16,058 nucleotides of DNA from Bacteroidales bacterium (GTDB lineage Bacteria; Bacteroidota; Bacteroidia; Bacteroidales; JAGOPY01). The stretch covers positions 1 to 16,058 of the forward strand of contig DAOWEV010000187.1 of assembly GCA_030638325.1 (NCBI GenBank), written 5' to 3'. The notes beneath the pieces were generated by a model. That model was not told the DNA's origin, ran no database searches, and saw only the letters and a program-made list of their open reading frames with translations. This document shows positions 13,610 through 16,058 of this stretch, piece by piece; within the stretch, counting starts at the first letter, position 1; every line of letters starts with the position of its first letter. The translations under genes and the position numbers were made by a program.

Positions 13610-13639
13610 TTGCTATTCCAATAAAATAATCTATTTTTG
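13610..13639 (+). promoter_or_regulatory. rpsO promoter
   Basis: TTG at 13610-13612, 19 nt, TATTTTTG at 13632-13639: a clean Bacteroidota consensus promoter. The predicted start near 13645 leaves a leader of about 35 nt for rpsO. The remaining DNA after the ompA-like stop (13471-13609) shows nothing I can assign. Confidence 0.8.
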
Positions 13640-13679
13640 CAGGCTCAAAATTTAAAATCACAAAAGAAGACAAGAAAAC

Positions 13680-13949
13680 ATGTATCTGACAACGGATAAG
13701 AAACAAGATATCTTTAAAGAATACGGGAAATCAGAGTTTGATACTGGTTCTGCAGAAGGCCAGATCGCCCTGTTTACATTCAGGATCAAACACCTCACAG
13801 AGCACCTCAAACCCAGGAAAAAAGACAATCAGACCAGAAGGTCGCTGGTCTTGCTGGTAGGTAAAAGAAGAAGATTGCTGGATTATCTGAAGAAAACGGA
13901 TATAGAAAGATACCGGGCTATCATTAAAAAGCTCAGTCTCAGAAAATAA
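13680..13949 (+). CDS. rpsO: 30S ribosomal protein S15
   Basis: Small-subunit protein that binds 16S rRNA helices 20-22 early in assembly of the platform. It is 89 aa, the standard S15 length. Recognisable segments are TGSAEGQIALFTFRIKHLTE (22-41), HLKPRKKDNQTRRSL, and the LVGKRRRLLDYLKK stretch. The C-terminus YRAIIKKLSLRK is typical. It is followed by an intrinsic terminator and then pnp, the rpsO-pnp order conserved across many bacterial phyla. Confidence 0.98.
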   Translation: MYLTTDKKQDIFKEYGKSEFDTGSAEGQIALFTFRIKHLTEHLKPRKKDNQTRRSLVLLVGKRRRLLDYLKKTDIERYRAIIKKLSLRK

Positions 13950-13957
13950 TAAAATCC

Positions 13958-13988
13958 AAAAAAAGGCAATTTGAAATTGCCTTTTTTT
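13958..13988 (+). terminator. Intrinsic terminator after rpsO
   Basis: A7-ggcaat, loop ttgaa, attgcc-T7: the G/C core ggcaattt pairs with aaattgcc, and a run of seven T follows (13982-13988), 8 bp past the rpsO stop. The flanking A and T runs extend the stem, so it could also work on the opposite strand. Only 33 bp remain before pnp. Confidence 0.9.
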
Positions 13989-14021
13989 GTGTAATTGACA
14001 ATCAAATAAACAGAAGAAGAA

Positions 14022-16058
14022 ATGAATGAAAAAGGAATTATCAAAAAATTAGATTTAGGAGATGGCAGAGAGATAACTATAGAAACCGGCTGGTTGGCGA
14101 AGCAGGCTAACGGTGCGGTTGTTGTTAAACTGGATGATACCATGCTCCTTGCTACCGTCGTAGCGAATGAAAAACCAAGGGAAGATGTAGACTTCCTGCC
14201 ATTGACAGTCGAGTACAAAGAAAAATATGCAGCCACTGGAAAATTTCCGGGAGGGTTCTTTAAAAGGGAAGCCCGCCCTTCAGAATATGAGATCTTAATT
14301 TCAAGACTGGTTGACCGGGCACTCAGGCCTTTGTTCCCGGATAACTATCACCATGACACCCAGGTTCAGATCAGCCTTATCTCAGGCGACAAGAAAAATG
14401 CTCCCGATGCGCTTGCAGCACTGGCAGCATCTGCCGCTATAACTGTTTCGGATTTGCCTTTTAATGGCCCCATATCAGAAGTAAGGGTGGCCAGGTTCAA
14501 TGGAGATTTTGTGATCAATCCCCACATCTCCAGACTGGAAGAAGCAGAACTTAACATTATGGTGGCAGCCACATTGGATAGTATAGTGATGGTTGAAGGT
14601 GAAATGAAAGAAGTTTCAGAAGCAGAAATGCTGGAAGCCATCAAAGTGGCCCATGAAGCCGTCAAAATACAATGCCAGGCACAGCTTGACCTGGCCGGTA
14701 TGCTGAAAGAAAAGGTTCAGAAATGGGAAATCGAAGAAAGCGATGCAGATGCCGACCTGGAAAAATCCGTCAGAAAACATGCTTATGACAAACTTTATAA
14801 GATAGTCGGGCAGGGCATCACCAACAAACACCTCCGGAAAGAATCTATGGAGGCAACCAGGGAGTCTTTTCTGGAGACACTCGAAGAAGATGAAAGAGAA
14901 GAGAAGGAAAGCCTTGTAAAAGGATATTTTCATGATATTGAAAAGGATGCTGTCAGGGATTATGTATTGAATGAACGGAAACGCATTGACGGACGTAAGT
15001 TGGATGAGATCAGGCCAATCTGGTGTGAAATAGACTACCTCCCTGCAGCTCATGGCTCTGCTGTCTTCACCAGGGGTGAAACACAGGCGCTTGTTTCCGT
15101 TACACTTGGTACCAAACTGGACCAACAAACGATCGACGGAGTAGTGTTTGAAGGTACCAGCGACTTCCTGTTACATTATAATTTCCCGGGTTTTGCTACC
15201 GGAGAGGCCAAGCCTATCAGGGGTACCAGCCGCAGGGAAGTCGGACACGGGAACCTGGCGCTGCGTGCACTGAAGCCTGTGATCCCCGGCGATGAAGAAA
15301 ATCCGTATACCATTCGTATTGTCTCCGATATCCTGGAATCCAACGGTTCTTCTTCCATGGCAACTGTCTGTGGCGGAACCCTGGCATTGATGGATGCCGG
15401 AGTGCAGATATTCAAACCGGTTTCAGGAATCGCTATGGGACTTATTTCCGACAGTGAATCCGGAAAATATGCTGTATTGTCAGATATTCTTGGTGATGAA
15501 GACCACCTCGGCGATATGGACTTCAAGATAACCGGAACAAAAGATGGCATCACCGCCTGCCAGATGGATATCAAGATCAAAGGATTGACTTACCAGATCC
15601 TTGAGGAAGCTCTTATGCAAGCACGTAATGGCAGAATGCACATCCTGGAAGAAATGGAGAAAACCATTGCATTCCCAAGAGAAGATTACAAACCACATGT
15701 GCCAAGGATCGAAAAGCTTACCGTCAACAAGGAGTTCATCGGAGCGATCATCGGACCGGGAGGCAAGATCATCCAGGAAATACAAAATACAACCAATTCA
15801 ACCATCATCATTGAAGAGGTGGGCGATTATGGAATAATCGATATTTTCTCCAACAATAAGGAATCTATCGAAGCGGCCAAAGATTGGATCAAGAGGATCA
15901 CAGCTCTTCCGGAAGTTGGAGAAGTATATAAAGGGAAAGTCAAAAGTATAGTTCCTTTCGGCGCTTTCATCGAGATCCTGCCTGGCAAGGAAGGCCTTCT
16001 TCATATTTCAGAGATCGCCTGGTACAGGGTGGAAAATATTGAAAAAGAATTTAAAGAA
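14022..16058 (+). CDS. pnp: Polyribonucleotide nucleotidyltransferase (PNPase), 3' end beyond window
   Basis: Phosphorolytic 3'-5' exoribonuclease of RNA decay. The frame is open from the ATG at 14022 to the right edge (679 codons, no stop), so only the C-terminal tail is missing. First RNase PH domain: about residues 10-145, with FPGGFFKREARPSE. A helical linker domain follows, then the second, catalytic RNase PH domain from KRIDGR onward, with FEGTSDFLLHYNFPGF, SDILESNGSSSMATVCGG and the active-site segment DILGDEDHLGDMDF (488-501), whose Asp residues match the metal-binding aspartates of E. coli PNPase. The KH domain has IIGPGGKIIQ (GPGG at 578-581). The S1 domain starts near 633 and is cut. 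No promoter is visible in the 33 bp after the rpsO terminator, so expression probably depends on readthrough. Confidence 0.98.
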   Translation, partial: MNEKGIIKKLDLGDGREITIETGWLAKQANGAVVVKLDDTMLLATVVANEKPREDVDFLPLTVEYKEKYAATGKFPGGFFKREARPSEYEILISRLVDRALRPLFPDNYHHDTQVQISLISGDKKNAPDALAALAASAAITVSDLPFNGPISEVRVARFNGDFVINPHISRLEEAELNIMVAATLDSIVMVEGEMKEVSEAEMLEAIKVAHEAVKIQCQAQLDLAGMLKEKVQKWEIEESDADADLEKSVRKHAYDKLYKIVGQGITNKHLRKESMEATRESFLETLEEDEREEKESLVKGYFHDIEKDAVRDYVLNERKRIDGRKLDEIRPIWCEIDYLPAAHGSAVFTRGETQALVSVTLGTKLDQQTIDGVVFEGTSDFLLHYNFPGFATGEAKPIRGTSRREVGHGNLALRALKPVIPGDEENPYTIRIVSDILESNGSSSMATVCGGTLALMDAGVQIFKPVSGIAMGLISDSESGKYAVLSDILGDEDHLGDMDFKITGTKDGITACQMDIKIKGLTYQILEEALMQARNGRMHILEEMEKTIAFPREDYKPHVPRIEKLTVNKEFIGAIIGPGGKIIQEIQNTTNSTIIIEEVGDYGIIDIFSNNKESIEAAKDWIKRITALPEVGEVYKGKVKSIVPFGAFIEILPGKEGLLHISEIAWYRVENIEKEFKE

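Noticed and set aside
14366..15785. Minus-strand ORFs of 99-170 aa opposite pnp
   Set aside because: They lie wholly opposite the well-supported PNPase frame, have no recognisable domains and look like complement shadows.

Overview
The window looks like a chromosomal segment of a Bacteroidota bacterium, probably a Bacteroidales-like or related lineage. Three promoters fit the phylum's pattern of a TTG box, 19-20 nt, then TAnnTTTG (upstream of the TetR gene, the OmpA-like gene and rpsO). Gene starts follow A-rich leaders rather than strong Shine-Dalgarno sequences, and the proteins (CbpA/CbpM, a YbdG-type channel, OmpA-like, S15, PNPase) fit this phylum. No rRNA, tRNA, CRISPR array or intact transposase gene is visible. 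All genes are on the + strand.

Layout. (1) Positions 1-102 hold a perfect 25-bp tandem repeat that runs in from the left edge. It is followed by an unrecognised 234-aa protein (235-939), a YbdG-type mechanosensitive channel (1036-2322), and the co-chaperone pair cbpA-cbpM (2473-3696). (2) Positions 3921-11483 form a probable single transport operon: an autoregulated TetR repressor with two operator-like sites, a periplasmic LolA-like carrier, three FtsX/MacB-type permeases, one LolD/MacB-type ATPase and an outer-membrane beta-barrel resembling the DUF1302 group. Together these would span the envelope: inner-membrane ABC engine, periplasmic carrier, outer-membrane acceptor. I infer export of a lipidic or hydrophobic substrate; the substrate is unknown. 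(3) Positions 11484-11819 are a non-coding, MITE-like palindromic element inserted exactly behind the stop codon of the barrel gene, with 28-bp inverted termini, a TTTTGA target duplication and six mirror-placed hairpins. (4) After a repeat-filled gap come an OmpA-family lipid/peptidoglycan-anchoring type protein (12244-13470), rpsO (13680-13949), an intrinsic terminator, and pnp (14022 to the right edge, incomplete).

The most unusual feature at window scale is the intergenic DNA. Nearly every gap of more than about 50 bp carries degenerate tandem repeats whose unit sequence differs from gap to gap but whose unit length is 7 bp (sometimes 8). The largest (9301-9524) keeps its 7-bp register for about 32 units inside the transport operon, has a higher-order 84-bp repeat, and ends in a predicted G-quadruplex just upstream of the ATPase gene. 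Some arrays reach into the stop codons of the preceding genes. The arrays, the palindromic element and the three-permease envelope system are the parts worth follow-up.
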